A stretch of DNA of 64,000 bases, from NCBI GenBank assembly GCA_030247845.1, contig JAPDRP010000002.1, positions 868,001 through 932,000 on the forward strand, in the 5' to 3' direction. Within the stretch, counting starts at the first letter, position 1, and each line of letters begins with the position of its first letter. Under the pieces are notes generated by a model. It saw nothing but the letters and a program-made list of their open reading frames with translations. It was not told the origin of the DNA and made no database searches. Made by a program: the position numbers and the translations under genes. This document shows positions 36,102-48,024 of the stretch, in pieces. This DNA comes from Coniosporium tulheliwenetii. Its lineage: Eukaryota; Ascomycota; Dothideomycetes.

Positions 36102-37051
36102 CTAGTGGAGGACGTTGTCTGCAGCAGACTCTACAGAAAATCGTCAGTCAAACGTTGTGCTTGCATACTCCGTCAAAGTTGAGCTTGTCTAGACGACGAC
36201 AGTGGCACCTACCCTTCACGCCGGTGTTGTCCGGCTCGATGTAGGCCTCCTTGACCTTTCCATCCTCAATGACAAGGGCGTAGCGTTTGCTGCGGTCACC
36301 TCCGAAGATGGCCTTCCCGTCGAAGGAGAGGTCCAGAGCGTTGGTGAACGAGAGGGCAGGGTCTGCTAGGAAACGGATCTGGGTACTGTGTGAGTGGTCT
36401 GTCCCTGGGCTTGGGTATGCTGCCCCAACGGTGGAGAGGCTCTGGGTCATGGTCGGAATATCAACTTACACCGCTCTTGCTATCAGGGTCTAGGACTTTG
36501 CCCCAGGCTTTCATCCTGTAGGGCGGTCAGTTGGCTGGGCTAAGGAAATGTCTTTGAGCAATGGAGAATAGTTGATAGCTTATAATGTATAGTATCGTGC
36601 AATTATAACTGGACCAAGTAGACACGAAACAAAGGATATCAAAAGTCACTCAGATCTTAATTCATGAAGCAAACTTCGATAAATATATTTCATGGACACA
36701 GCTCCGGCTTAACCGGAATAGCTGGACATCAACCGAAGGGATAACCTACACGAATGGGTCATTGACTGAGACCACAAACACAGAACCGGCATCCTTGAGC
36801 TTGGGCGAGTTGATGTAGCCAGGGATGTGGGACTCGCTGCAGGATGGGGAGTAGGCGGCCGGCACCCCGATAACGAGACCCTTCCCCTTCAACTCATTGG
36901 CAATCTTGACCTTATTGCCAGGGGAGTTCTCCATAAGCTCGACATCAGGGATACTGTCGCCGACCTTGACAAGGGCGCGAGGAGTATGATGGAATGGCCG
37001 CGAGAGGGCAGCACGTGAAAGCGCGGAGGGAATCCTACGCGTACCAAACAT
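36102..37051 (-). CDS. Peroxiredoxin of the Prx5/PMP20 type
   Basis: Thiol peroxidase that reduces hydrogen peroxide and alkyl hydroperoxides. Four exons (36750-37051, 36470-36515, 36213-36378, 36102-36130) total 543 nt, 180 residues, no frame break. The first intron is long (234 nt); the others are 91 and 82 nt. The Arg/Ser-rich first 27 residues look like a mitochondrial presequence. The peroxidatic site is PAAYSPSCSESHIPGY, with Cys71 and Ser in place of the usual Thr of the TxxC motif. Later blocks FVVSVNDPFVMKAWG, IRFLADPALSFTNALDLSFD and KRYALVIEDGKVKEAYIEPD are typical. It lies divergently next to SKN7, a known activator of peroxide-defence genes in yeast. Confidence 0.93.
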
Positions 37052-38408
37052 GACGATAGCAGGAAGATGAAGATCAACTGGGCACAGTCCGCGGCCGCTG
37101 GGTGCAGGTGCGGATGATGCAGGCAGGCTAAAATTAAATTGATGTGGTTCTCAGGATGAAAGCCAGTTGGTTAGGCCGGTCGCTTGGCTATGATTCAGAG
37201 GGTGGTGGTTGGAGTTGAGCTGGCCCCCGACAGCTCCCGGAAGGGCTAAGGCGGGTCACAGGCTGGCAGATCCGCACGCTGCAGATCCGAGCAGCGACGG
37301 CGAATCCGGCTTGGCCTCAGGCGCCGATGCCTTTGGCCAGCAGCCACTTGCGCAATTCCAGTCAGCCTCCAAAGAACAAGCTCTCGGTCGGGCGCAACAG
37401 GCTCGCTCTGCTCAGCGGGCGAATGATGCCAGCGAGACTCGATATCTCAGAATCTGTGGAAAGGCTCGAAAACGCCAGCCGCAAGGACACAGTTTGCATT
37501 ATTCAAGACGCTCGTCATCATCCGTCTCCCTTAAATGCGGGATATTCCCAGCAGTCGGGTCGCGGCAATAAGGCTTCGCTTCCAGGATTTGTCTCCACGC
37601 TTGGAGCCCTCACGACAGGGTGGTGCCGATCATGGGTAGAGGCTCGGGCACAACAAAGGCGCAGCACATGTCCCTTTCCGGGTCTCTGGGCTCTGATCCA
37701 CCTAGAGTAGCTGTCACTATCCATCGATACTAGAGTACCCGTGCACGCTATTCTTTAGCAATGCAGCCGGCTAGGGGCATGCTCTTGTAATCGGCCTGGC
37801 TATCCTAGCGGGGATCATCGCAGCTCCGAAGCATCCACGGCATCTTGCCTGCTACGGGTTTGACTTGGCATTTGTCGCTCCGCAACTGTGGCTTACACTT
37901 ACCCGCTTGCCGATGGTCTTCTTGCTTGCGCGGGAGCCCTTGCGCATTCCCAGTGCGCCGAGGGTCATCGCCTCCAAACCTTTTCTGGATACAAGCTAGA
38001 TTTTAGCAGCAGCCAATACCGTAGCCCGACATCCACCTCCGCCTTCAAGGCTCAACCCATCTCATCCTGCTCCCGGGCGGCGAACTTCACGACCACTTGA
38101 ACGTGCACTCGCATCGCGACTTCTGCTTGTTCCCCCTCTGCCATCTGCTTCCGGCGGTGCGGATGCGCACTGTAGACGATTTCATTGCACCGAAGGCCTT
38201 GCACGGCCTCAAGCATTGTATCCGACGACACGGCTATTCCTAGCGCTGCACCCGTTCGTGCCATCGTACCCTCGGGAGCCCGATACGATACACATTGTTG
38301 GCATTAGAACCAACCTGCTGCTTTGCCGTTACGGGCGACGATTTTGGGCTTTGAGGTCGAAGCGCGATTGCGGGCAGCGCAGCGTCATCGGGTCGCTGGT
38401 GCGAAGCG
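37052..38408. promoter_or_regulatory. Divergent promoter region, peroxiredoxin / SKN7
   Basis: 1.36 kb between the start codons of two divergent redox-related genes. Open frames within it (37209-37571, 37888-38100) have no protein character. Probably includes a long SKN7 leader. I could not assign binding sites with confidence. Confidence 0.5.
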
Positions 38409-40627
38409 ATGGATTCACAAGGCAGCATGTCGGCGGCGAACAACTCGAGCGACTTCGTAAGTCGCCCTAGTAGATTACTCTGCGCCTAGAAATTGTACGC
38501 TGATAATAGTCACAGGTCAAGAAGTTGTACAAGTGAGCTTGCATTGATTGCTTAAGAGCGTCGGCGCGTTTGCTGATTCTTGGTGCAGGATGCTTGAGAA
38601 TCCCACGGACGAGAACGTAGTACGATGGGGAAACGAGGGCGACAGTTTCGTTGTTCTGGAAGTTCGTGCTCTATACCCGCTATCCAGCGCGAACGAGCCT
38701 CACTGACCCTAGCTAGAACGAGAAATTCACAAAGCACATACTACCGAAACATTTCAAGCACAGCAACTTTGCGAGCTTCGTCCGGCAGTTGAACAAGTAC
38801 GACTTCCACAAGGTGCGGCACAACAATGAGGAGAACGGACAATCGCCTTACGGCGCGGGTGTGAGTAATCTGGGCCTAGCCGCCCGCATGCAGAGTTGCT
38901 CATTGCATGTCTAGGCTTGGGAGTTCAAGCATCCAGATTTCAAAGCCAACAACAAGGATGCGCTGGACAACATCCGACGGAAAGCTCCCGCACCACGTAA
39001 ATCGAATACGGCGGCAGACGACATAATGATACCCACGCAGCAGATGGATCTTGTTAACACGCAACTGGTCGCAACGCAACAGCAGCTCCAGCAACTGCAG
39101 GAGCGCTACAATGAGCTCAGTATACACCACTCAATGCTTCTGCAGGAGCTGATCGGGATGCAAAAGACGGTAGTAAACCACGAGCATGTCATGCAGAATG
39201 TTATGAGCTTCCTACATTCGATCGATGCACAGAGAAGGCGAGACAGTCGAGTGTTACATCCGTTTCCGCAAGCTGGTGCTCAAAATGGTGCGCCGGACGG
39301 AGTCACACAGCCGGCGGAAGACGACGTCCCCGCGTCGCCGCTACAGCACGCGTCCAAGTTACTCAGCGAAACGAACGCCGATGTCATGCTGAACCCTCGC
39401 AATCTGGAGCACATGAATGAGGTCTCAATGCGCATGAACGGTACCCTCACCACCCCACCACCGGACTATCTTCGCAATGGAGCAAGACCAGCAAGTCGCG
39501 GAACCGCACCACCCTCAGCAAGCTCGCAAAGCTCCATGCGACTGGGTGACATAGATGGTCTAGTATACCCTGTTGGGCAAACACACGGCATCGATCCAAT
39601 GTTCAGTGAACACATCCACAACATCCCTTATTCAATGCCACCTAAACCTTCAGAAACAGATCCTCAGATGCCAGCTGCCGCAGCTCGGAAGAAGAGTCAC
39701 CAGATCGACCCAGGCTGGATAAGACAGCCGCAGATCCTTCTTGTGGAAGATGATCCGACCTGCCGAAGGATTGGTGGAAAATTCCTATACGCTTTCCATT
39801 GCTCTATAGACAGCGCTGTATGTATCACGTGCAGCGGTTCGATGGACGAATCACTGACCATGGCGTAGCTTGATGGGCTGGAAGCAGTCAATAAAATGAA
39901 CGCGGGGTCCAAATACGATCTTGTGCTCATGGACATCATCATGCCGAACCTAGACGGCGTCTCAGCCTGCCACCTTATTCGGCAATTCGATCAGACTACA
40001 GCAATCATCGCCATGACATCCAACATACGGAGCGACGATATCTCTATGTACTTCCAGCATGGTAAGCTGGCATTGTCCCTTTTTAATATTCGCTACTAAC
40101 CTGCGCCAGGCATGAATGATGTTCTACCCAAACCTTTCACGAAAGAAGGCCTACTTCTGATGCTCGAGAAGCATCTTGCGCACTTGAAAAGGCCTACTCA
40201 CGCGTTGGAAGCCATGGTAGCGCCACCGATGCCAGCACTCGCGCATACCTCCGCTCGGCAGTCGCTCAAAGACGAGGACTCCCCAGGCAAATCTCCGGCA
40301 ACAGCCAGCAATTGGAATTCTCCGGCCCAAATGTCCGGTGTCTCACCAGTTGCGCCCAGCGTACCAGACGAGTACATGAGCACTGTCGGTGCCGTTCAGG
40401 GTAATGCCGCAGCCTACGCGGTGAACAACGCCCCAATACCTCCTGTCATGGGGTACAACTCATCACCTCAGCTGCCGATGCCTGGGCGCCCACCGCAAGG
40501 CCCGCATCGAAGACAGATTTCAGAGATATCTGGTGGCGATGATATTTCGGGTAATGTGAAACGGCAGCAGATGTATGCCCCACCGGTACGGTCGCAGCAG
40601 ATGAATCCTATGCAACGGCCAAGGTAA
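38409..40627 (+). CDS. SKN7: SKN7-like HSF-type DNA-binding response regulator
   Basis: Transcription factor for oxidative and osmotic stress, the end point of a fungal phosphorelay. Seven exons: 38409-38456, 38516-38532, 38589-38661, 38717-38860, 38915-39817, 39869-40061, 40110-40627. They total 1896 nt, 631 residues, all in phase; exon 2 is only 17 nt. The HSF-type domain reads FVKKLYKMLENP, KHFKHSNFASFVRQLNKYDF and WEFKHPDF. A coiled coil follows (QQQLQQLQERYNELS). The receiver domain has ILLVEDDPTCRR, the phospho-acceptor Asp in LVLMDIIMPNLDG, IIAMTSN and LPKPFTKEG with the conserved Lys. A Pro/Gln-rich tail ends the protein. The frame is intact throughout. Confidence 0.95.
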
Positions 40628-41413
40628 CACCTGGGGCCGTTTGTTATTTTACTTCTATGTATTTTGTTCATCTTTGCCACCTAGCCAGTTTTACTGAAAT
40701 CTGCCGTGGTGCATCTCTTTCCGATCTCAAGACGCTATACATGACCCCATTTCTTTGTTTGGGTAGTCCTGAAATCCTACATGTTAGCTCAATACTGTAG
40801 CAATAGCAGTCTGCAGTGCAGGGGATTGTCTGATGGAGGGAAAGCGGAGAGGGGTGTAGATGATTCATGTCTCTTCCACATAGCCGAGATGGGAGTGCAT
40901 AGCCCGTGTAGCATCAACAGTTCGACAAGGTCATTCTTGCTTGGCCTATGAATCACTGACGTCGATTGTCTACCATGGCTGAATGTATGACTAGACACCA
41001 TGGCTATCTAGTGCATTTGGCAACATTCTTGTAGTTCTTCATACACGCTGTTAGGAGCAGAGTAGCATCTGGATGCCATGCAACCAATTTTAGATCAGTC
41101 TTATGCGCGTACGAGGTTCCTCGGCGCTGCTAATGCAGGTCCTTGCGTCTGTCTACCCCAGGTCTTCCGAGTCTTTGGAAAGCGGTCGTAATAAGGTTAT
41201 TGAAGCCTCCCGCTGAGAGTCCAGACTCCTGGCGGGCCCAGATGCTCTGGATCTTGCGCAGCCATGGATGCGTTCGCAGGGGTGTGCTTCCCGCACCAGC
41301 CACCCCAGTCACTTTCGCATTTGAGTCATGCAGCACCGTTTTCGCCAAAACTCCCGTCATGTCTGCAGAAATATTGACTGAACTTGGGAGAGCTCCATAA
41401 GGCACAACTCAAG
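40628..41413. other. Intergenic
   Basis: 3' of SKN7 and upstream of the eIF2B-epsilon gene. No supported gene; an open frame at 41143-41400 is not protein-like. Confidence 0.4.
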
Positions 41414-43764
41414 ATGCCACCAAAGGGCAGGAAGGGCGGCGGCGCCGGTGACAAGCCGAAGACAGGCGAGGAGGAACGACCAGAACCCCTCCAGGCCGTT
41501 GTACGTGCAATACGCTCTACCAATATGAGGTGCTTGTGCTAATTACCATATAGATACTCGCGGATCCCTTCAAGACGCGGTTCAGTCCCTTTACGCTCGA
41601 GCGCCCACGAGTACGTTACCAGCAAGTCATAGTGGCCGAGCACTGCTAATTCCCTCGCAGTGTCTCCTCCCAGTCGCAAACACCCCGCTGATCGAATACA
41701 CCTTCGAGTTCCTTGCGAACGCCGGCGTAGAGGAGGTCTTTGTCTACAGCGGTGCGCATACAGACCAAGTGGAGGAATACATATTGTAACAGTCACCTTG
41801 AGCATCCGACTTGGACACTTGTTGACGGCGCCAAAAGACAGTCAAAATGGTCAACCTCGTCCGCCTCCTCGCCCTTCTCGAAGCTCGAGATCATACGCTC
41901 TTCCTCCCGCTCAATCGGAGACGCCATGCGCGACCTCGACAAGCGCGCCATGCTCGTTGGCGACTTCCTCATCGTATACGGAGACGTCGTTAGCAACCTA
42001 CCTCTAGAGCCCGCCCTAGCAGCGCACCGCGCGCGGAGGGCAGCAGACAAGAACGCCATCATGACAATGGTGCTGCGAGAAGCCGGCCAGACACACCGCA
42101 CGAAAGCGCAAGAAGCCTCCCCCGTCTTCGTCATCGACCCTATAAAGAATCGCTGCCTGCACTACGAACAAATGCACGCGCGGCAAAGCAACCACTTCGT
42201 CAACATCGACCCAGACCTGCTCTCGAGTCACCAAGAGCTCGAGATCCGCCAGGACCTCATCGACTGCGGCATCGACATCTGCACGCCGGATGTGCTCGCG
42301 CTGTGGAGCGACAACTTCGACTTCGAGGCGCCGCGGAAGGGGTTCCTGCATAGCGTGCTCAAGGACTACGAGCTTAATGGCAAGACGATACACACGCACA
42401 TCGTTAGCGATCACTACGCTGCGCGGGTGCGAAACCTGCGGGCGTACGATGCGGTAAGCAGGGATATCATATCGAGATGGGCGTACCCGCTTTGTCCGGA
42501 TAGCAACCTGCTGAAGGGGCAGACGTACCGGCTGCAGAAGGGAATATCTACAAAGAGAACGATGTGATACTGGCGCGATCGTGTGTGATCAACAGAAGGA
42601 GCGTCATCGGTGCTAAAACGAGCATTGGCGATGGGAGCACGATATCGAACAGCGTTGTGGGTCGGCAGTGCATCATCGGCAGAAACGTTACGATTGACGG
42701 AGCATACATCTGGGATTCCGCTGTTATCGGGGATGGCTCCACTGTCACCAAGGCCATTGTCGCGAGTGAGGCAGCTGTGGGGAGAAGGTGTAGTGTCGAG
42801 CCAGGGGCATTGATCGGAGAGGGTGTGCGCATTGCAGATGGGGTGACTGTACCAGGCACGAGCCGCATCACTCGCGCGAAGCGGAAGCGAGGTGCTGAGG
42901 ACTACTTTGGGCGCGACGAGCCCGATGCCAGGCTTGTGGGACAAGGTGGAGATGGTTACGAGTTCATTGACTCGGACGAAGAGGATGAGGAGGGCATCGA
43001 AGGTCTCACGTCAAACGGTCTCGGTGCGTCTCATCCTGCAGCTATTTTGTTGAACAAAACTGACCTTTCCAGTCTACAACATGCAAAATCTCGCCCTCTC
43101 TACGGAATCGATATCCACACTAAACTCAGAAGACGAACTCTCAGAAGACCGCATCGTGCACCACGACCGCTCGGCCGCCGGCAGCTTCATCTCCATCGCC
43201 TCCGACGACAGCCACGCGAGCCAGCATGCCGGCGACTTCCATCATGACGCCGCGGCCAGCATCTTCGACTCGCTGCAGAAGGGCGACGAGTGGGAGAACA
43301 TCCAGCTCGAACTCACCGCTTTGCGCATGAGCACCAACGCCTCAGAACATCAGCTGCGGCGCGCGGTCGTGGCGGCGTTCATGAAGCGGATCAGCCAGGT
43401 CGTGGAGGCGGGGACGCCGGCGAAGGCCGCGGTGGATGAGGTGCTGAAGGGGTATGGGGAGCTGGTCAAGAAGACGATGTTTGATGAGGGGGATAGGGTG
43501 GATTTCTTGCTGCTTATGCAATCGGATCTTGCGCATCGGAAGGAGGGGGCCAATGTGCTGCTTTATATGTGCATGGAACTTTATCGGTTGGATGTGATGA
43601 GTGCGGAGGTGTTTGAGAAGTGGTGGGAGGATCCGAAGGGGAAGGAAAGTGGGGAGGTGGAAAGTGTTAGGGGGAAGACGCAGCAGTTTATTGACTTTTT
43701 GAAGGAGGAGAGTGAGGAGGAGAGTGAGGATGAAGAGGAGGAAGAGGATGATGACGAAGAGTAG
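41414..43764 (+). CDS. GCD6: Translation initiation factor eIF2B subunit epsilon (GCD6)
   Basis: Catalytic subunit of the guanine nucleotide exchange factor for eIF2. Five exons: 41414-41500, 41554-41610, 41661-41785, 41838-43023, 43073-43764. The nucleotidyltransferase-like domain has LLPVANTPLIEYTFEFLA, FVYSGAHTDQVEEYI and FLIVYGDVVSNLPL. Left-handed beta-helix hexapeptides follow (VIGAKTSIGDGSTISNSVVG). A C-terminal W2 domain of alpha helices ends in a Glu-rich acidic tail. The 41786-41837 intron ends in CAAAAG, a weak acceptor, but restores EEYILQSKW. The frame breaks at 42540-42542 (GGG): one extra G reads QKGNIYKENDVILARS and fuses the two halves. Total exon length is one base short of a multiple of three. 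Confidence 0.93.
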
Positions 43765-44360
43765 ATAGATCTCCAGGCAATGGCCAAAACCCTGCAATGC
43801 TACTGGCACTTTATATCTCAAGCGAAGAACTGCGTATATTCAAGGTCTGATATTGATCGTTGTTGATGCCATTCATCACCGGATGTCCATCAGCAAGTGG
43901 GGCGTTTCTGTTCGGCTGAGGTAAGCGGCGGCAAAACGGCAAAACCCGGCTTACCGCCCTCGGCCTGCCCTGATGCAGCCACTGCCTGAACTCGAACACC
44001 TGACGACCAAGACACCTTTCCCACCACTGTCCCACCTGATTCACGCCCTGAACCCTCACAATCACGTTCCCTTCTCTTCTCAGCACTCACTCGCAGCTTC
44101 TCCCCACTTCATATCCACCCCCAGCCCTCTCACACCCCCCTCAACAACGCGCTACTGCCGGCCTCGTCGCAGCGGCGAGCCTGGCACCCCAGTGATCCAC
44201 CACGCCTCCCACCACGAGAAAACGCAAAGCATCAGATAGCCTGAACACTTCACAGCAAGCACCCGAGTACCCCCACAAGAAGGCGGACAAGAAGATAGCG
44301 GCGAAGCAGAGCGTCAAGGAGTCCCTGCCCGCCACGCCGCTCACGCTAGCATCCGCTACC
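43765..44360. other. Intergenic
   Basis: 3' of eIF2B-epsilon and leader of the RBR ligase gene. Just upstream of 44361 the ligase frame stays open (KKADKKIAAKQSVKESLP) but has no ATG, so I read it as 5' leader. Confidence 0.4.
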
Positions 44361-46080
44361 ATGGACTCCGACGACGAGATGAACAGCGTGGTCAGCAGCG
44401 AGGACGACTTTATGGAGGGGCCGGACAGCGGGGATAGCATGGGAGAGGGTGAGTGGTTCTTTATCGCCTCGTTTGTGAAGATTGGGCACTGACGTGTTGC
44501 CGCCTTATCAGGCTCCGACCTCGACTTCGAAGACGACGAGCCCGACATCGGCTTCGACACGCACGAGAAGGACGTCAAGCCCGCCAAGCACGCCTACGAG
44601 GTCGACTTTAAGGTCTTCGGCCCGGACGAGATACAATCGCACCAGGACCGCCAGATTGAGGAGGTCTCGAACATATTGGGCCAGCCGCCCGAAGCTTCGG
44701 CGATACTGCTACGGCATACGAGGTGGAACAAGGAGAGGCTGATAGAACAATACATGGACAAGCGGGATGAGGTGCTGGAAGGCGCGGGGCTGGGAGACGA
44801 CGTCGCGGGCCCGCCACGGATAATGAAGGTGCCGGGGTTCATGTGCGATATCTGCTGCGAGGAGGGGCCGGATATGGAGACATTTGCGATGAAGTGCGAT
44901 CATAGGTTCTGCGTGGACTGCTACAAGCAGTACTTGTGCGGGAAGATCAAGGAGGAGGGCGAGGCGGCGAGGATCAAGTGCCCTGGCGATGGGTGTAACA
45001 GGATAGTGGACTCCAAATCGCTGGACCTGCTCGTCACAACGGACCTGAAGGAAAGGTAGGTGTCGCACTCTTTCGGGTGGCTCTCCACATCACTAACATT
45101 CACGTAGATACCAAGAACTCCTCACTCGCACGTACGTGGACGACAGGGAAAACCTCAAATGGTGTCCGGCCCCCAATTGCATCTACGCCGTCGAGTGCCC
45201 AGTCAAGAAGCGCGACCTAAGCAAGATCGTCCCGACCGTCCACTGCAACTGCAAGCACAGCTTCTGCTTCGGCTGCTCCCTCCCCGACCACCAGCCCGCG
45301 CCCTGCGCGCTCGTCAAGAAATGGCTCAAGAAGTGCGAAGACGACTCCGAAACCGCCAACTGGATCTCCGCCAACACGAAAGAGTGCCCCAAGTGCCACT
45401 CCACGATCGAAAAGAACGGCGGATGCAACCACATGACGTGCCGCAAGTGCCGGCACGAGTTCTGCTGGATGTGCATGGGCGTGTGGTCCGAGCATGGCAC
45501 GAGCTGGTACAACTGCAACCGCTTCGAGGAGAAGAGCGGGTCGGATGCGCGGGATGCGCAGGCGAAGTCGAGACAGAGCCTCGAGCGCTACCTCCACTAC
45601 TACAACCGCTACGCGAACCACGAGCAGAGCGCCAAGCTTGACAAGGATATTTATCTGAAGTCCGAGAAGAAGATGACGCAGCTGCAGAGCTCGTCCGGCA
45701 TGTCGTGGATCGAGGTCCAGTTCCTAGACTCGGCGAGCCAGGCGCTGCAGCAGTGTCGGCAGACGCTGAAGTGGACGTACGCGTTTGCGTACTATCTGGC
45801 GCGCAATAATCTGACGGAGATCTTCGAGGATAACCAGAAGGATCTTGAGATGGCTGTCGAGAACTTGAGCGAGATGTTCGAGAAGCCGGTCGATCAGCTG
45901 CAGAGCCTGAAGCGCGAGATCATGGATAAGACGACGTATTGCACGAAGAGGAGGGTTATTCTGCTGGATGATACTGCGGAGAACTTGAAGCAAGGTGAGT
46001 TTCCGCTCTGACGCTCATCTTTCGTGGCAGTGGCTGACAGAGGACTAGGCAACTGGGAGTTCAACGTAGCTCTTACATGA
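44361..46080 (+). CDS. Ariadne-type RBR E3 ubiquitin ligase
   Basis: RING-between-RING ubiquitin ligase of the Ariadne/HHARI class. Four exons (44361-44448, 44512-45055, 45108-45994, 46049-46080) total 1551 nt, 516 residues, no frame break. After an acidic N-terminus there is a UBA-like helix region (ILLRHTRWNKERLIEQYM). RING1 follows (CDICCEEGPDMETFAMKCDH, FCVDCY), then the IBR (HCNCKHSFCFGCSLPDHQPA). RING2 (ECPKCHSTIEKNGGCNHMTC, HEFCWMC) holds the catalytic Cys in GGCNHM. The C-terminal Ariadne helical domain includes ALQQCRQTLKWTYAFAYYL. The last exon adds only GNWEFNVALT. The start ATG has a good context (taccATGG). Confidence 0.93.
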
Positions 46081-46987
46081 AGTTGAAGTTGCTTTCTCAT
46101 TACGTGCTTACGAGAAATCGCTACAGGCATGGACACTAGCGGACATGGAACCGTCGCGTATAGATACACTATCTGGCCTCGAACCGCCGGCCAAGCGGCC
46201 AGACGTCAGGGTCAAGGAGGGTGTCTGGTTGGGTAGCACGGAGTCTGGCTTTCGCTCAACGGCACGGCACGGGGCGGGGCGGGTCGGGTATATTGCAGGG
46301 CATTGGCGTTGGATGGATTCAGCTTTATGCACAGCGTGGATCGGGGTGCTTTACCACACGGTATTTCTCGTGGAGAGTTTTCTAGCATTTAGAGTTTCAT
46401 CACCGATCACTTGCATCTCCTTGGGGCCTCGGCGCAGTCTTAGCAGTGACGGGCTTTGTAGGGGTAGTGTATTATAGGATCGTTTCACTGCAATCACTCG
46501 CAACATCTAAGATCCTGGTCATGGTGGTGACTCCGCATTCATTGCCTCCGTTCGCGCCCCTTTCTGTCTCCACCAGGCTTCAGGGGTCACATGATCCAGA
46601 TATCCACCACCGTCCCTGTTCCTGAGGCGGCTGACGGCTCTGCGCATCGATCAGCCCTACGCAGGGCCGAAAGGGGCATAGTTACGCGGCTCTCCCGCCT
46701 GCCTTCCCGCATCTCGAAGTCGTTGAAGTCATTGAGGGCGTCATTGACAGAGCTCTTTGGTTCACGCAGACAGGATGGCAGCATGGCGGCATGGCGGTGA
46801 AGTATGAAGTCATTGAAGTCACTGGGAACATTGTGAGGCTATGAGGACTGGAAATGATAGTAGGTCGACGACCATCGATCAACTATCCTAGTTCACGACT
46901 ATTTCTTTACTACAAGTCAGACCCAGAGGGTTCCGCAAGCTGGATCATTGAGTCATCTGCTCTGACGTAACAAACCTCGATTGAACA
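46081..46987. other. Intergenic
   Basis: No supported gene; short random frames only. Holds the upstream region of the Con-6-like gene. Confidence 0.4.
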
Positions 46988-47501
46988 ATGGCACACCAAG
47001 ACAGAATGGCCGGCCTCTCGGCCGCCGACCAGGCGATCAATGAGTCTCCCGAAGACATCTCGAAGCAGGCGCAGGGACATAAGGCCAATTTGAGCAATCC
47101 CAGTGCGTCCCTTTGCCTTTCCCTCTTCGTCTTTCCACGGCATCCATCTCTCGACTCTTCCACAATCATCAAGAAAGCTGGAAACTGGCATAAATCTGAC
47201 CCCTTGCCATGTCCCGCATCTTAAACCTTGAAACTGACCAGCCCGCGCAGACACGTCCGAAGCCTCCAAAGAGAACTCGCGCCAGGCACTTGAGGACCTA
47301 GGCGGCGAAGACGCATTTTTCGGCAAGAAGGAGGGGAAGAAGAATCCGGGGAACGTGGCGGGAGGTCTCAAAGCGTGAGTAGTATTGCAGCACGGGGATC
47401 CCGAACGGTAATTCATTAATGTTTGTGACAGGACGATCAATAACCCGCAGGTCAGCGACGAGGCCCGCCAGGCAGCCCAGGAGAAGCTGGATAAAATGTA
47501 G
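46988..47501 (+). CDS. Conidiation-specific protein 6 (Con-6) family
   Basis: Small hydrophilic protein of the Con-6 family, expressed in Neurospora during conidiation; its biochemical role is unknown. Three exons (46988-47102, 47251-47374, 47432-47501) total 309 nt, 102 residues, no frame break. Two copies of the family motif are seen: KQAQGHKANLSNPNTSEASK near the N-terminus and GGLKATINNPQVSDEARQAA at the C-terminus. No transmembrane segment or signal peptide. The first intron is 148 nt, longer than most in this window. Confidence 0.88.
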
Positions 47502-48024
47502 ATCGGCTGTTGGAGGAGAAGAATTAACCAACGATGTCCGGATACTATTTACAGCGTATGGTGTGGCCCGTCTAGATTATTCATGACTTTAATCAGCTTC
47601 ATTCTAGCCTACAAAAGTCTTGAATTCGCATGTCAGAGTGATGGGTGTCAGTGCGAGGACCAACGTGCATTTCTATCGTTTCTACCAGGATGGTGATGCG
47701 AAAACGCGCTCTACATACAAGTGGTAATCTGATCTTGCACGCAGACCCCAAACAGTGGTGATGGTGGAGACGAACCACACTGCTGCCATTGTTCTATTCC
47801 CTTGACGTCTTGGGTTCAACTCCTCCCACAACAAACGTCTTTCCGCAGGCAATTCCCAGTTCAGCGTTCTGCATCAATCGGCCAGCTTTGACAATGGTGA
47901 ACAATCCCACGTATCATCTATGGTAAAAACGATCCGTCCATCTCATCCTACTGTGCCCAGCTGAGGCATTCTGCTCGAACGTCCTCTTGCTCGACTCGCT
48001 CGAAACATGCGATAGGGGAATGGT
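47502..48024. other. Intergenic between convergent genes
   Basis: 3' regions of the Con-6-like gene and the DNA methyltransferase gene. Nothing recognised. Confidence 0.4.

Noticed and set aside
41786..41837. Apparent frame break after EEYI in eIF2B-epsilon
   Set aside because: A 52-nt intron explains it and yields the conserved continuation, so it was not counted among the homopolymer breaks.
45159..45641. Plus-strand Arg/Leu-rich open frame within the RBR ligase
   Set aside because: Shifted-frame shadow of the RING/IBR exon in GC-rich codons.
47800..47830. GGGTTCAACTCC resembling a tRNA T-arm
   Set aside because: No matching acceptor, D or anticodon arms could be placed around it.
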